From: Gracilaria vermiculophylla | Lineage: Eukaryota > Rhodophyta > Florideophyceae > Gracilariales > Gracilariaceae | Length of the DNA stretch: 64,000 bases | Direction of reading: 5' to 3' | Assembly: GCA_019155205.2 (NCBI GenBank) | Contig: JAHNZQ020000181.1 | Location: 1,295,018 to 1,359,017, forward strand | Part shown: positions 10,123 through 21,835 of the stretch, one piece after another | How the letters are laid out: the number at the start of each line of letters is the position of its first letter | Position numbering within the stretch: position 1 is the first letter of the stretch | Translations under genes and position numbers: made by a program | Notes under the pieces: model-generated | The model's input: only the letters and a program-made list of their open reading frames with translations | What the model was told of the DNA's origin: nothing | Databases searched by the model: none

Positions 10123-10491
10123 AAGGCGAGTCGCGGATCTTAGCGAGTAAAACAAGTGGGAATGGCCCTTGACCTAACGCAGGCGCCGAGAGAAACCCTT
10201 GGGGATGGGAAGCTGTTGAAACAAGTTAGCGTCTTTCTGAACGACGAAACGGGTCGAAACGACGGGTATACGTAGTACCAGGGTAAGGGTTGACCTTTTT
10301 ACTCTTTTTATTCTGATCCAAAGACTCCCGTGACCCCGACAGATTCTGTAAAGATCGCCCAGCCACAGTACATTACCGACGAATCAGTTTAACTATCTAG
10401 TCTTTCCAAGTTTGCGTTTTCTTCGAGGAAGGGAGTCTCGCACCGCGAGGAGCTTATTTCGGGTCGGTCACCGCTACGGGCAATCTTCACA
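10123..10491. promoter_or_regulatory. Divergent intergenic region (FSH1-like / RsmH)
   Basis: 370 bp between two outward-facing starts. It should carry both promoters; I cannot point to a specific motif. Confidence 0.4.
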
Positions 10492-11574
10492 ATGAGTCAC
10501 AGCTCCATTGCCTATGCAACAGGATTTGTAAATGCCCTTTTCGCCAGAGGTGCGTTGCTCTCCTTTCGAACTCAAACGCGGAAAACATGCCTGGTCAGAT
10601 ACAATACTACGGCGCAGGCACTTCCCGCCTCACTTGCATATCAAGAATCAACTTTGCAACCGCACGTCCCGGTACTTCTGTCTGAAGTTTGTTCCTCGTT
10701 TCCTTATCACATGCGTACATTTTTGGACTGCACTGTGGGGGCGGGAGGCCATGCCAAACATCTGCTTGTCCACAAACACATCGATAAGTATATAGCATTA
10801 GACAAAGACCCGCATGCTTTACGGATCGCGAGAGACACGTTAAGTGGGTATGAAAATGTTCATTTCGTTCGCTCGGACTTTCGTTGGTTCCGTGCTGTTC
10901 TTGAAAAACGCGATATTCATTCGGTGCATTCTATATTACTAGATATTGGAACATCATCTATGCAACTAGACCAAGGTGAACGTGGGTTCAGTTTCACACG
11001 CGACGGTCCAATTGACATGCGCATGTCTTGCACGGGTCTGTCGGCTCAAGACGTACTTCATCATGCTTCTGAGGAAGAGCTAGTAAGTATTTTTTGGGAA
11101 CTTGGTGAGGAACGCATGTCTCGCCAGATTGCGAAAGCAATTGTCAGGGAACGCACGGCCGGTGTGATCCGCACAACTAAGCAGTTAGCCGGAATCGTGG
11201 AGCGAGTCAAAGGATGGAGAAAGAAGGGAATCCATCCAGCTACAAAGGTATTCCAAGCGTTGCGCATCGCCACCAATGATGAGCTTTCAGCTCTTGAGGA
11301 GGCACTAACAGATGCCGTTGAGGTATTAATGCCACACGGACGGATTGCTGTCATCAGTTTCCACTCTCTAGAAGATAGAATTGCCAAACGTGTGTTTAAG
11401 GGTGCTTCAGAGCGGCAAGGTGGGGTTAAGCTGATCACGAAAAAACCTGTAACTGCAAGTGAAGACGAATGCAGGAAAAATCCCCGGGCAAGAAGTGCAA
11501 AGCTGCGGGTCGTGGAAAAGTTAGATGTTAACGAAATGCCTTGGAAGAAAAAGAACAAGTATCGTGCTCAATGA
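10492..11574 (+). CDS. rsmH: 16S rRNA (cytosine-1402-N4)-methyltransferase, organellar
   Basis: SAM-dependent methyltransferase of the MraW/RsmH family, which methylates N4 of C1402 in the decoding centre of bacterial-type small-subunit rRNA. The product is 360 residues. The first ~55 (rich in Ala, Ser, Arg; FARGALLSFRTQTRK) are an extension over the bacterial protein and look like a plastid or mitochondrial transit peptide. The core begins HVPVLLSEV; SAM motif I is FLDCTVGAGGHAKHLL (~77-92). It is followed by ILLDIGTSSMQLDQGERGF, DGPIDMRM, HPATKVFQALRIATNDEL, ISFHSLEDRIAK and the C-terminal signature NPRARSAKLRVVEK. Nothing appears to be missing. It acts on plastid or mitochondrial ribosomes; which one cannot be told from sequence alone. 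Confidence 0.96.
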   Translation: MSHSSIAYATGFVNALFARGALLSFRTQTRKTCLVRYNTTAQALPASLAYQESTLQPHVPVLLSEVCSSFPYHMRTFLDCTVGAGGHAKHLLVHKHIDKYIALDKDPHALRIARDTLSGYENVHFVRSDFRWFRAVLEKRDIHSVHSILLDIGTSSMQLDQGERGFSFTRDGPIDMRMSCTGLSAQDVLHHASEEELVSIFWELGEERMSRQIAKAIVRERTAGVIRTTKQLAGIVERVKGWRKKGIHPATKVFQALRIATNDELSALEEALTDAVEVLMPHGRIAVISFHSLEDRIAKRVFKGASERQGGVKLITKKPVTASEDECRKNPRARSAKLRVVEKLDVNEMPWKKKNKYRAQ

Positions 11575-14077
11575 TCGAGATTAATTCAGGACACGAACTT
11601 CTTTTAACAGAATAATATGGAAGCCGAATAATAGAATGCGGTGGTTCGTTTCCCTCTTTCATTGTTACAATTTTCCGGCCAACGTGTTCCCTCGCGTCTC
11701 GTCTTGAGAGAAAATTGTGTTTAGACAAACATCATCTACCCTCTCACTCCGAGACTGAGCAACTCCATTGTCTGGCGGAAATCTGTCGATTTTCTCTCGA
11801 CGGAAATCTCTCGATTTTCTCTCGATTGGAAGATGGTTGCAATCCGCTTGACACGATCTAGAAAAAAACCGTCTTTGAGAAAAGATTTTCCTTAACGATT
11901 GACTGATTCTTCTTTCGATACATACAACAGAAAGAAAATGTATGAACAACAACTTCGTTTACTCGCTAATTTCATGTTGCTTTCAAGAACAAAAATGAAT
12001 GGAATAACCCCGAACAAAGGGTCGTCCTACGTAATGATCCATTTCCCGCGTTTCCGGAAATCTGAAGACTACATCAACGTGTAGCCATTAAAGCTTCACC
12101 ACATACTGCTACATGGTTTCCTAATTTTGTTTCCGGCGGCGGCTTCCAGAGTTCTGCCGCCACGGCGGAGTCCTATTGATGCATGTGGATTGTCTTCTTT
12201 CTTGCAAAATAGTCATTGTCAGTGAATGCGGTGCAAGCATGTCCCAAGAACCGTTGCGTAGATTTCGTTGCCATTAATATTACAAACCGAACTTAATAAT
12301 GATGTGGAACACCATGATCTAGTTAATTCTCTAATACCGTCTGCAATCCGAATTGCCAAAGAACAACTATCGAGTTTTACACTGGACAATTACAAAATGA
12401 AAAATATCCTTCGGCATCTTCATATTGTCGGCGCACAAAGCGCACGACTTTCAACAAAATAATTAGTCATTGAAGATAAAATGGTGCAGTGTCAATTATC
12501 GTTGGCTAAAATATTACCTCTTCCATACAATAAATCAACAAAATATGTTAAACAAGAATTGAGCGATCACGATCCGTCAAATCACGTTAACATCTGCAAA
12601 ACGAAAACTAGAGAAGATAGAGGACTTACACAGGGAAAAAATGAGTCCATTTTTTTGTAAAATTATGAGTCACATCATTATTGTCAAAATTTCAAACTAC
12701 AAGGCAGATTTGATTACGCACTTAAACTCCATCATGGAATCTGGGAATGACTCGGGGAACGTGCCAGACACCGACCACCACAGTATTATTACTGTGAGCG
12801 CCATCACGAGGCGGTGACGCGGGGGAGGGTCAAAATGTAGGGACAATAAAGGCCAAAAAAGTGCTGTTCGTAGCTAAAAGTCCCAAAACAATATGAAACT
12901 AGTGAAGGTTGACAGAAAGTAGCCACCTAGATGAATCAAAACGACAAGGGGGAGAGCAAGAGGCTCAATCCCAAAAGGGATAATACTCCTTAACTTCGAA
13001 ACTTCTTAACTTCCCCTTCTCGAAACGGCACGCAACCTAAAACTTATGTTAAGGATCAATCTGCACTAGCCAGAAGCAAGCGCTTACAATCCTTACAGGG
13101 CTCCCCCAGGAGAGTTAACAACGGCGGGACACGCTTTCATTCTATACACAGGCTGTTCCTTTGCAGGAAAGGTTCCACGGCACGTCACCTGTGAACAGCT
13201 CCTCGTCCAGCACTCCCGTTCGGTAACCACCAGGTCTCTCGACCGTCACCGTTATACAAGTAAAGCTCCGGTGGGGGCTCGGATATTGGTCGATGGTTGA
13301 GGTGAGTCCAGATTAAAGTCTGCAGCTCAAAACCTCCTTTTATAGAGTTCCAAACCACGACAAACGAGCCAATTACGCATTTCTACTTTCTACTTACTCG
13401 AATATGCGTATTAGTTACTCCATTTGCTTCTAGAGGCCTTTGGAGCTGCACACTAACCAATAAAAACACGACAATTAGCGTCAGCGTCACTAAATACTGT
13501 AGTCTTTGCTGGGACGACAACGCTTAAGATGCTCCAGACACCGGTGGAGCATTCTGCACGTGTGTTCCAGCAATGTCTTGAACATTCTGCAATGTACGCG
13601 ACCGACAATTACCAAACTGTTCGGCCTGTGATGGCTACATTTTAGAGGATGGGCATGCCAGTTGTTATACCAACGCGCATCACCTTCTGTGATGCGCGTG
13701 TACTTTTAGATATGTCACAGGAAGGAAGACCATTCGCTGGATTATTACTGGTCACTCTGGTTTTACTACAGTCCGCAAAATCTGAATAAAGCCACCTCCT
13801 AGTTGTACAGTTGTTGCTGAACATCTTTTTTTTCCATAAAGCACATTCTTTCATACGCAGAAGCCTGACATTCATAACTTTTTCGTAAAGTTACAGCACA
13901 CTCCAAAAATGTCTGTGGTCTTCAGTAACCTAATCACGATAAAGACCTGCAAAATACAATTAAAATCTAACAATGTTTTCTCTATCTCTTTTAAAAAAGG
14001 GCGTACTATACAGTAGTTTAAATACCAGGGTTGTTCCATATCAGTTTTCTTCACGTCTCGACATACCAAACTCACGG
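11575..14077. other. Gene-free stretch right of rsmH
   Basis: No recognisable gene. Around 11785-11830 there is a short imperfect tandem repeat of TCTCGATTTTC-type units. A GC-richer island at about 12750-13330 contrasts with AT-rich flanks and could be an old repeat end; I could not match it elsewhere in the window. Short frames here show no family resemblance. Confidence 0.4.
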
Positions 14078-14245
14078 TTCGCGACACCATCGAGGGTGAA
14101 AAAAAACTTCACCTATGCCTTATCATATTATGATAGAGCATACAAAAACACGTCTTTAGAGCTCTCATACACGTTTGCCGCAATTCATTTGGCAAAGTTA
14201 TGATAATAAAGGTGTTTCGGTACTATATGGTACGAAAAATGCATT

Positions 14246-14824
14246 CTAATCACTCTGCTCCGATAGATTGCTGCTGTTTTCGTCACTACCTTCATCGAAA
14301 TCATTGTCGCTATCCTTGTCGAGTTGTTCTACGGCCAAAATATGCCGTAGCAAGTCCGTCAAGTGCATATTCGCCTTTCGAATGCATCCAGCAACAGTTT
14401 TAGACTCCAATTCCCAAAAGGCCTGGTAGAGACGGTGTTTTACGTCTTGGAAAGTCGTCTCTGTTGTGTACTGACGACCAACTTTGCCTTTGACATTGGC
14501 CCATACGAGCTCAATGGGCTGCAAGTCCGNNNNNNNNNNNNNNNNNNNNNNNNNNNNNNNNNNNNNNNNNNNNNNNNNNNNNNNNNNNNNNNNNNNNNNN
14601 NNNNNNNNNNNNNNNNNNNNNNNNNNNNNCTTTTTCTTCACATATTCCTTCACTCGAGCCATTTCTACCTCATCCACAATCTTCATTTTCTTTTTCGGGG
14701 TCTGTATGGTACTTTCCGCAGCATTTGGATTCATATTGGAGTCATTACGGCCTTTTTTTCGGCTACTTCTTCGAAGAACTGGAGACGTTAGAGGTTGTAT
14801 CTCGTCAACCATTTGACGGACCAA
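14246..14824 (-). pseudogene. Tc1/mariner-like transposase, interrupted by sequence gap
   Basis: The C-terminal half shows DLQPIELVWANVKGKVG, then an acidic, Ser-rich end (KDSDNDFDEGSDENSSN). The first catalytic Asp would lie in the gap. No canonical start was chosen; an ATG at about 14812 is possible. It may be intact behind the Ns, but it cannot be shown to be. Confidence 0.6.
14530..14629. other. Assembly gap (100 N)
   Basis: A run of exactly 100 undetermined bases, a conventional placeholder for a gap of unknown size. It lies inside the transposase of the inverted-repeat element at 14078-14943. Confidence 0.98.
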
Positions 14825-14943
14825 AAAAAGAAAAACACCTTTGAAACCGGATTGACGAGTTCTATTATTGGTACAAATTACAGAGTTTTAGCGAATCAAC
14901 AACAGTTTCAAAAAACCCAAAACACCCTCGATGGTGTCGCGAA

Positions 14944-17010
14944 CTGTTAATGAGATTTCGTCTTCTCTTCTATGTTTTCCATCGCTATACGCAAAATGGA
15001 AAGAGTTGGCGTTTTAAAAATCTGCACAAATACAACTGTTGTTTAGTTGAAGAAATAGACTGTGGCATAAAGCGTCTTTCTTTACCGCCGAATGTGAGAA
15101 TACGAAAAAGGCCGGTGGCCTTAATCAGGTTTTCCGCACTTTTCGCGATTAAGAATTAATACCAAAACCAACGGGGGGGGAAAGTACTCATCTTTTCTCC
15201 CCCGTGCTCAGCTTCGTAAGCCTTTCCTCATTTGGCATTGACAAAACGAATGTGCTTCCTCTGTCCATCTCATGTTATTATTACGGCCTTCGTTTCCAGT
15301 CATCCCTGCCTTATTTTAAGTACTGTCTAGAGATACCTTTGATTTGATCATATAATTTGCTTTCCAAGGAATCCAGGCCCGAGAGTCGTCATAAAACGGT
15401 TACAGTGATGGGCTCCAGACGTCCTTTGAGAAAAAAGCTGGGATGAGCAGAGGGTACTGGAATGCGAGAGTAACAAAAACAGTCGTTTTCAAAGGGGTCT
15501 TCCAGCTGCAGTTTTTTTCTCGTTATTGACAGATGTGAGATGTAAAATGAGAACGAATCTGAGTCAAATTTCGCTTTCTAGTTCTAGCTGTCCTACATTT
15601 TGTCAGAAAAGACAGAACAAACGTGACATTTAAAGTTGCGTAAGCCCTCTGGTGATTTGAATTTCGTGAAGGCAGTTTAACATATATTATAAAACAAAAT
15701 ATTTGAAATGACATTATCCTAAAGGAGAAACAATTTGCTTTTAGCCTAACTCTTCATAGATCGAAATATTGCTTTTCTATGCTCCGATTACTGTAGACTA
15801 CTATATGTACTTTACTCGCTGATGTCTGCACGACATGTACAAGACAGCGTCTGATGCACTGTTTACAAAGAGAGGAATTAGAAAGAAAATGAAATGATCA
15901 ATGGTTATGTAGCATTGCTTCACTTTCTAACGACGCCAAAACTATGCGCCCGAAGCATAATAAGTTACTAGCTTGAGGCGTGGCCTTTAATGATATCGAA
16001 ATAATAGATTCTCGGCACTGCCTGTATGCGTGAGAAAAAGGCGTTCTCCAACGGAGGTTCTCAAAATTCCGAACTTGTAACAGTACATTTGTATCCAGAA
16101 AAAGGTATTGGAACAAGCCCGGGCAGAAGTTTTTCTTCGATTGGTTGATGGAAACTATAGGTTCGTTTATCCTAATTGTTCTCTATACTGTTATCCGATA
16201 TGAAATTCACATGCGACTTGAGTTTTGAACTTCAACGTAGAGCGCAAGAAGAAAGCCGTAAATGTTATCACATCATATCCATCAATAGAACGATTATGAC
16301 ACAGCAATTCTGAAAGTAATCTGAATGTATATTGTAATCAAATATATGATTCAAAAATGAGTTACAGAATTCTGCAAGTCCGTTTGAGAGAGCTTGCAGA
16401 AATGTGATGCGTTAGTGAAGCCGAATCCTTTCGTATTCTACATGTGTCGAGAGCAGTTTTCCGCCAAGCAGTCAATACTCAGAAGTCTATCAAGGATGGC
16501 TTTGGTTCTGGAACCTGAGCCTACGGAGTCTACTAAGTCCGACAAAGCTACCGTCTCTCCACAGTGCGAGCGAGAGGGTGATGTTGGGGTGCAAGGCCTC
16601 GTGAAGCGTGTGGTACTGTCAGCCCTCCTCTCGAGGTAGTAAAGCACAACGTCCGTTAGGAGTTTTTGTTGACTCCAAAGGTGCGTGTTCCTAAAGGTGG
16701 TCTCCGGTATCCGCTGTCGCGAGCCGGAGGAATTCTTAAAGGGGATCAGCAAACACCAAGCGGAAGGGGGGGTTCACTGGGCGGACAATGCTCCTACAGG
16801 CGCTGCTATGATGCGACCTGGGGATCGGCGGCTTAGAAACCTGAATTGATCGACGAGAGACTTCAACCGGAAAAGTAGATGAAGATTCAAGGATGCTTGC
16901 CTTTACTTCTCCTAGAGGTGGAGCTCCACCGGCGGATTAAGTATCAAGCTGGGAGCCCACCTCGGCAGGTCTCACTACTGTAGTAATTACCTGCATAAAT
17001 TAACTAAAAT
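14944..17010. other. Gene-free, mostly AT-rich stretch
   Basis: No gene recognised. A GC-richer block at 16500-16980 resembles repeat material rather than coding sequence. Confidence 0.4.
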
Positions 17011-17014
17011 AAAT

Positions 17015-17163
17015 AATAATTCTACCGTCTCTTGAGGATACTGTAGCGCACGCGGGCGGAATTATGCACCACGTGGCCCAGCTAAATAAAATACGAGACC
17101 TCCTTAGGAATACTTTACCATAAGGCCACACCACCGTTTTTCCCTTAAAAGCCACTGTACTAC
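17015..17163 (+). repeat. Dispersed repeat, copy 1 (inverted copy at 43094-43240)
   Basis: About 150 bp that aligns along its length with the reverse complement of 43094-43240. Shared landmarks are TACTGTAGCGCACGC, ATTATGCACCACGTGGCCC and CTCCTTAGGAATA, ending in GCCACTGTACTA. The second copy sits inside a pogo-type transposon and abuts an assembly gap, so this is a mobile repeat. It ends eight bases before the ATG of the SANT-like gene. Confidence 0.85.
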
Positions 17164-17170
17164 AAAGCGC

Positions 17171-17860
17171 ATGGGTACACGACCGAAATTTACACCTGTC
17201 GATGACTTCGTCATCATAAGGGAAGTTGCAGCCGCGAAGGCCCGCATTACTCCCAACAGACAGACAAAAATGCGCTTTCATGTTGCTGCGCACAAGGCCA
17301 ACTGTAGCAAGAAGATATCGTGCGATGTCACGTGGAAGAGCCATCAAGACAAGTATAAGCGTCTCCAATCGCGTTTCGATGCAAGCGAACGAGTTCAGAG
17401 AGCAATCAGTGGTGTCGGTGGTGACGTAGGGGAGATGGAGGGGCTGTTGAGCATGATGAGGGATGCTAGAAGAGATATGGCGGACGACAGAAGCGCAGCA
17501 AAGCAGCCGTCACAGAAGCAAGAGGCCGACAAAGAACGAACGGGTGCAGCCGTGTGCCAACTTGCGACGTCACGTTCAACTGCGGAGAGAGATTCCGAAG
17601 TGGAACGACTGCCGCTGGATCTCTATGCTGAAAGTAAAGGATCCCATGTAGAAGCGTTTACCTTTTCTGTCGCAAACGATAGGTAGATCATCTTCGATGC
17701 GATAAAGGAAGACGATAAAGTGCAATACGAGCTCGAGAAGCATCTCGTTGACCTGGACCACATTCGCTTCGAGCAAATGCGCGCGGGCTGCAAGAAAGAG
17801 CGCTAGAAGAGGCGCGCGGAGCGCGCTGAAGAGAGCCGCGTTGACATGGAGAATATTAGA
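17171..17860 (+). pseudogene. SANT/Myb-like transposon DNA-binding protein (Harbinger accessory type), broken
   Basis: A 171-codon frame from ATG 17171 reads VDDFVIIREVAAAKARITP, then WKSHQDKYKRLQSRFDA. This is the layout of Myb/SANT-like proteins encoded beside PIF/Harbinger transposases. An acidic, charged region with GGDVGEMEGLLSMMRDARRD follows. The frame then meets TAG (~17684) but stays coding-like (KEDDKVQYELEKHLVDLDHI), then meets a second TAG (~17804) and goes on with charged helical sequence. The two nonsense codons make it a pseudogene. A HARBI1-like transposase lies convergent just to the right (18150-18957), the same relative layout as in the complete element at 29808-32523. Confidence 0.6.
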
Positions 17861-18149
17861 TTATCGCTAAATGTGGTACGTTGCATTGCTGAATCACTTC
17901 GAAAAGCATAGAGCTACTCGAAAATAAACGAATCAAGACTATCTGAGCAATGACAACGGTTTTTACACTACCAAAGTAGCCTGGATTTTCCAAGGGGGTG
18001 TGCACACCACTCGATAGCCCCCGCCCGGGGTTTCGCCCAAGACCACGCTGGGGCCTTGCCCCAAACCCCAACTCCTCACATGCTAGTCGCTCAAATGTAG
18101 GTATTTCTTCAGACTGGGAGGCCTTCACCCGAAATATTGAGCGATAGGG

Positions 18150-18957
18150 TTAAGATAGATGCAGTTACGCACATTAGTCATCTGTGCCGCAGCCACGAAA
18201 TGTGTTCCAATAGGAGATTCTCCTTTGCAGAGCTTCTGTTTGAATTCCATCGATGTCAAGTTCAGTTTTAACTCTCTGAAAATCCATTCAACTGTTACGA
18301 GGATCTTTGACGTTGCTGTGTTGAAAGATACCTGGTTCCTCAACAGGGAAGCTCCCTGGAACGGTATAAAAAGGTTTTCCCTCGCGCTGTATCCGCTGCT
18401 CTCTAGATGCAGTGGAAGAGGACCTCGTTAAGTAAACATTCTTCATGCTGTTTGTCCATTTTGGACCTTACATACAGTGTCCAGTCAAGTTTTTTGGCTT
18501 TCCAACGGTCCATACATGTGTAGAAACATTCCATCACGGTACTGACTGCTTGATATTTCAGAGAATAGTTACGCTTGTGGCCGTTATAAGCAACAGTCTT
18601 ATGGCCTCAGCTTCTAGGTCGCGTGATACCAATTACCGTCCCATCTATGAATCCGATGCATTTCGTCAGTGCATCACTCTGGACACTCTTACTGCTGGAT
18701 CATTTTGATATGTTCTGTTGTATGTATTCCTTCTTCAACGATGATTGAATTAGACGTCCTTGTTCTTCGAATGAATGCTCTATGCTCTCCCAAAATATCT
18801 CACTCAACTGTGAGGCGTGTTTTTCAAACATGATCTTGAGATCTTTCCATCTACAGGGTAAAGACAATCTCCGTAGCATGAAACATGCAGACAACATTGC
18901 ATCGCACGTAAAGCGACTTTTAATGGTACGTGTCTCAGACGATGGCCATCCATTCAA
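18150..18957 (-). pseudogene. HARBI1-like (PIF/Harbinger) transposase, broken
   Basis: Read on the minus strand: RFTCDAMLSACFMLRRLSLP then CRWKDLKIMFEKHASQLSEI is the N-terminal block of HARBI1-type nucleases. After a frame interruption comes CIGFIDGTVIGITRP, the first catalytic Asp motif, then YNGHKRNYSLKYQAV, equally diagnostic. It continues with stops and frame changes towards 18150. Several disruptions, including a stop between ITRPRS and GHKTVAYNG, show it is dead. It probably forms one decayed element with the SANT-like pseudogene on its left. Confidence 0.75.
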
Positions 18958-21294
18958 AGTAACAAAAGACTTGATAATTTACTATTCAAATATGAAGAGG
19001 GAGAGGCATTTAAAGTTGGATAAAGCATTGAAGTTGAATATGAAATGCAAAGATGAAGTTCGTTTTGAATAGAGTGGTTGAGACTCATAGTTCTTTCTTA
19101 CCTTGATGTAGTCCTGAAAAGCTCGCAGAAGTAAGATTGAGTCCACTGTAGAGCGGCACAAAGCACGACACCTTATGAGTGAAAATGTCATCAGACGCCA
19201 CATGTGCATCAGTTTGATACATTTGTTTTGCGCTTCGTCGTGCTGTCTACCACGAGATGAAGTTCAGATGGGTGAGAATATGGAGCAATAGACAAAAGGT
19301 GAGGTATCAAAGGATCTAATACTCCCGACATGCTACTACAGTCCGAATCGTAAACTAATTTTGTAACGTATGTGAGTATGGCGACTGTAATTAGAATGAA
19401 GTTTATTATTACAGCACCTTTGCAATTTCGATGCAGAACTTTGATATGGCGTGATTCGTATATTTAGTTAGTATTCACTGCAGGGTATTTGACAGCCATA
19501 AATGGTGAGAAAGAAGCAAATTGGGAATTGAGAGTAAACTTTCGGCGCTCAATAGTAATGAGAAAAAATGGAGAAAGAAGTAAAGGAGTTTTATATGTGG
19601 AGACGTTGATTCAATGAAATACATGTGGCTTTGAGAGGCAGTAGATCTATTTCAAAAGCTCTTGATGGAGCTAAGCAGATGCTTGTCAGAGCAGAAAATG
19701 ACAACGAGCGCTTATTTCATAATGAAGTTGTCCAAACGCTGTTGAAACGATTGTCAGAGGTCAGGTCTAACATGTAACGGTAAAGGCGAGACTACAAGCT
19801 ATAATTTGTGAATCAAGCTGCAGGTTAGAAGTAGTTTGAAGGTGTGGTGAGCAGTCTTTGAGAGTTATCTATTAGACGAAGATTGACGGTGATAAACCTG
19901 CTTGAGGCAAAAGCAGCACAGCGTTATACCATTATCAAGTGTTAGCAGTGGCGTTGAGGCTCTCTTTTGGGGCGTAGAGTGTTGCAGAGCTATTTGTTAA
20001 GGAGATCGTATGCGAAGGCGATAAAAATGGTCTTACATATATTGCGCATGTCTTTGATGGAATATGAAACGCAGTATAGATCAGCTGCGGCCGCGTGTTC
20101 GAAGAGTATTCCGCTTGGGCGCTTCTGCAGCGAGAGCGGGGCACCTCCCAAATACCGAGGCATCACAGGTTGTGGCAGAAGCGCAATTGGTGCTGCACGA
20201 AAAGCCACGACAGCGGAGAGAGCAGATCGCCCCTTGATGCGCTTCCCCACCAGAGGCACCATTTGCTTCCACTCCCACGCAAGCGATTTGCTTAATCCAG
20301 GCATCCGTTATAGACAAAGCGTGACACGAACCATGCCTGGAGGTGAGTGTGGTATAGCGAGCGGTGCACGCGGAACCGATTTGTAGACAAAAGGGGGGGA
20401 CTGGTTTAGGGAGCGCAGGAGTCATTCAACCTAGAAGGAGGGACCCAAAGGTACGTATAATGCTCGCGAAAGCATCGGAACCGCTGTAGACACAAAATGA
20501 TCGGCAGGCTTATGGCAATCGATACGAAGTAGATGATGCAGCGCTTGCGGGTCCATGAGGTCTGTTAGTTTAGCTGATTATCTTGCTGGTACACTGCAAA
20601 ACCCACGAGGGCTGGGACATAGCCAGAAGAGTTTCAGCTCTGCTGGGTAGTAGGGAAGAAGCTCAGGTACCCTCTCTAAGTACAGTACGGAGCTCCAGCT
20701 CCACGCCAACCATCAATGATGCGGCAGTGCTTGCAATGGTGGCTCTCGACACGTTCCGTACTGTAGCATGCCGGCATCGATTACAACCTACCAGTTCTGC
20801 GTATTGGCTTCTGATTAACAATGAATTACATCCCAAAAGCTACAGTGCATGCAAAACCATAAGTTTGTTCAATCACTTTATTTAAGGTTGACGATGCACT
20901 ATAGGCCCTCAGGAAAGCACAGAGACAGATGTACGTGCATCAGAGCGAGCGCATCCCACGAAAATGGCTCCAGAAAGGTGCCGAATTCAAGGAGCATCGC
21001 AGTGCGTGTTAGATACGTGCGGAAATACCAGAGGTTGCCCATACAACGCTGACCACCAATACCGCCGTACGCAATTTCAGTCGCTGTAAAGAACGTAACA
21101 GAGTAATTCACGGGCACAAGGGTGCTTACTTGTGGCTCCAATTTGCCGCTGCGTGCGCGGCGCTAAGCAGAGATATTGCAGAATTTATAGGCGTGCATGG
21201 CGCTGCACCTTGCGACAAAAGTCTTTGGCAGCATCGCGAACTGGTGCGGCGACTGCTTGAGCGCCATAATTGTGCTGCAGTAGCTTGCAAGCGA
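18958..21294. other. Degenerate repeat-rich stretch
   Basis: No host gene recognised. A short coding-like remnant lies on the plus strand at 19568-19778. It starts MEKEVKEFYMWRR, then a TGA, then FNEIHVALRGSRSISKAL and a helical tail ending KRLSEVRSNM, and is perhaps a third transposon protein. Frames around 19935-20425 and 20899-21141 are open on both strands but match no family I know. Confidence 0.35.
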
Positions 21295-21835
21295 AAAAAG
21301 ACCACTACGACGTTGGGGATCTTCCTCTAGTAGAGGACACTTAGTAAGTGAGGCAATCTCGATAAAATGGCACCAAAAAGTCAGATTGTATGGGCCGGGG
21401 CAGTCTCTTCTGCACTTGACCAGAGAGACTGAGAAATCACAACCCTAATATAATAGCATATGAGGCGTGTGCCTATCCCTCAAGCAGGAAAATACAAGAT
21501 AAAGGGGAAGCGCAGAACACAAGGCCCGAATGGTCCATAAGTAGTGGATGTAGCCTATTGGCGGGTGGCGATGCGCCGTATAGCATACAACGGCAAAGTA
21601 GGGAGAATATCCTTGTACAGAGAACGAGCACAGTATACCTGCTAAAACTTATAAGCATTCTTAGTCGTAAAAGGCGGATGATTAACCGTATGCCACGTGG
21701 TAATCTTCGTAGAGAAGTGGATACAGCCACAGGCGGAAGGCTCACAGCCGGAAGCTTCGTCGATGGTTACTGAGAGTGGCGGTGAGGACGCCAGGGCTAT
21801 TAAGTACCGTACTGTAGACTAGAGTACTGTAGTGT
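21295..21835 (+). repeat. Dispersed ~540-bp repeat, copy 1 (copy 2 at 26433-26960)
   Basis: Colinear similarity with 26433-26960. Shared landmarks in order: GGGATCTT(C/T)CTCTA, CCAGAGAGACTGA, GTGTGCCTATCC, TCGATG(G/T)TTACTGAG and a tail rich in ACTGTAG. It has no coding capacity. It could be an LTR or a non-autonomous element; no inverted ends were found. Confidence 0.7.

Larger units (their letters stand above)
14078..14943 (-). mobile_element. Tc1/mariner-like DNA transposon with 21-bp inverted ends, containing an assembly gap
   Basis: Bounded by perfect 21-bp inverted repeats (TTCGCGACACC...GGGTG at 14078-14098; its reverse complement at 14923-14943). The interior minus strand encodes a transposase interrupted by 100 Ns (14530-14629). 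The part after the gap begins DLQPIELVWANVKGKVG, the last-catalytic-residue motif of IS630/Tc1/mariner transposases (xDxNPIE.vWa). A C-terminal acidic tail follows. The part before the gap (VRQMVDEIQPLTSPVLRR..., basic) is N-terminal. The element's size is therefore uncertain. Confidence 0.75.

Noticed and set aside
12750..13340. CG-rich block right of rsmH as a possible solo LTR
   Set aside because: No second copy in the window, no clear TG...CA borders or target duplication.
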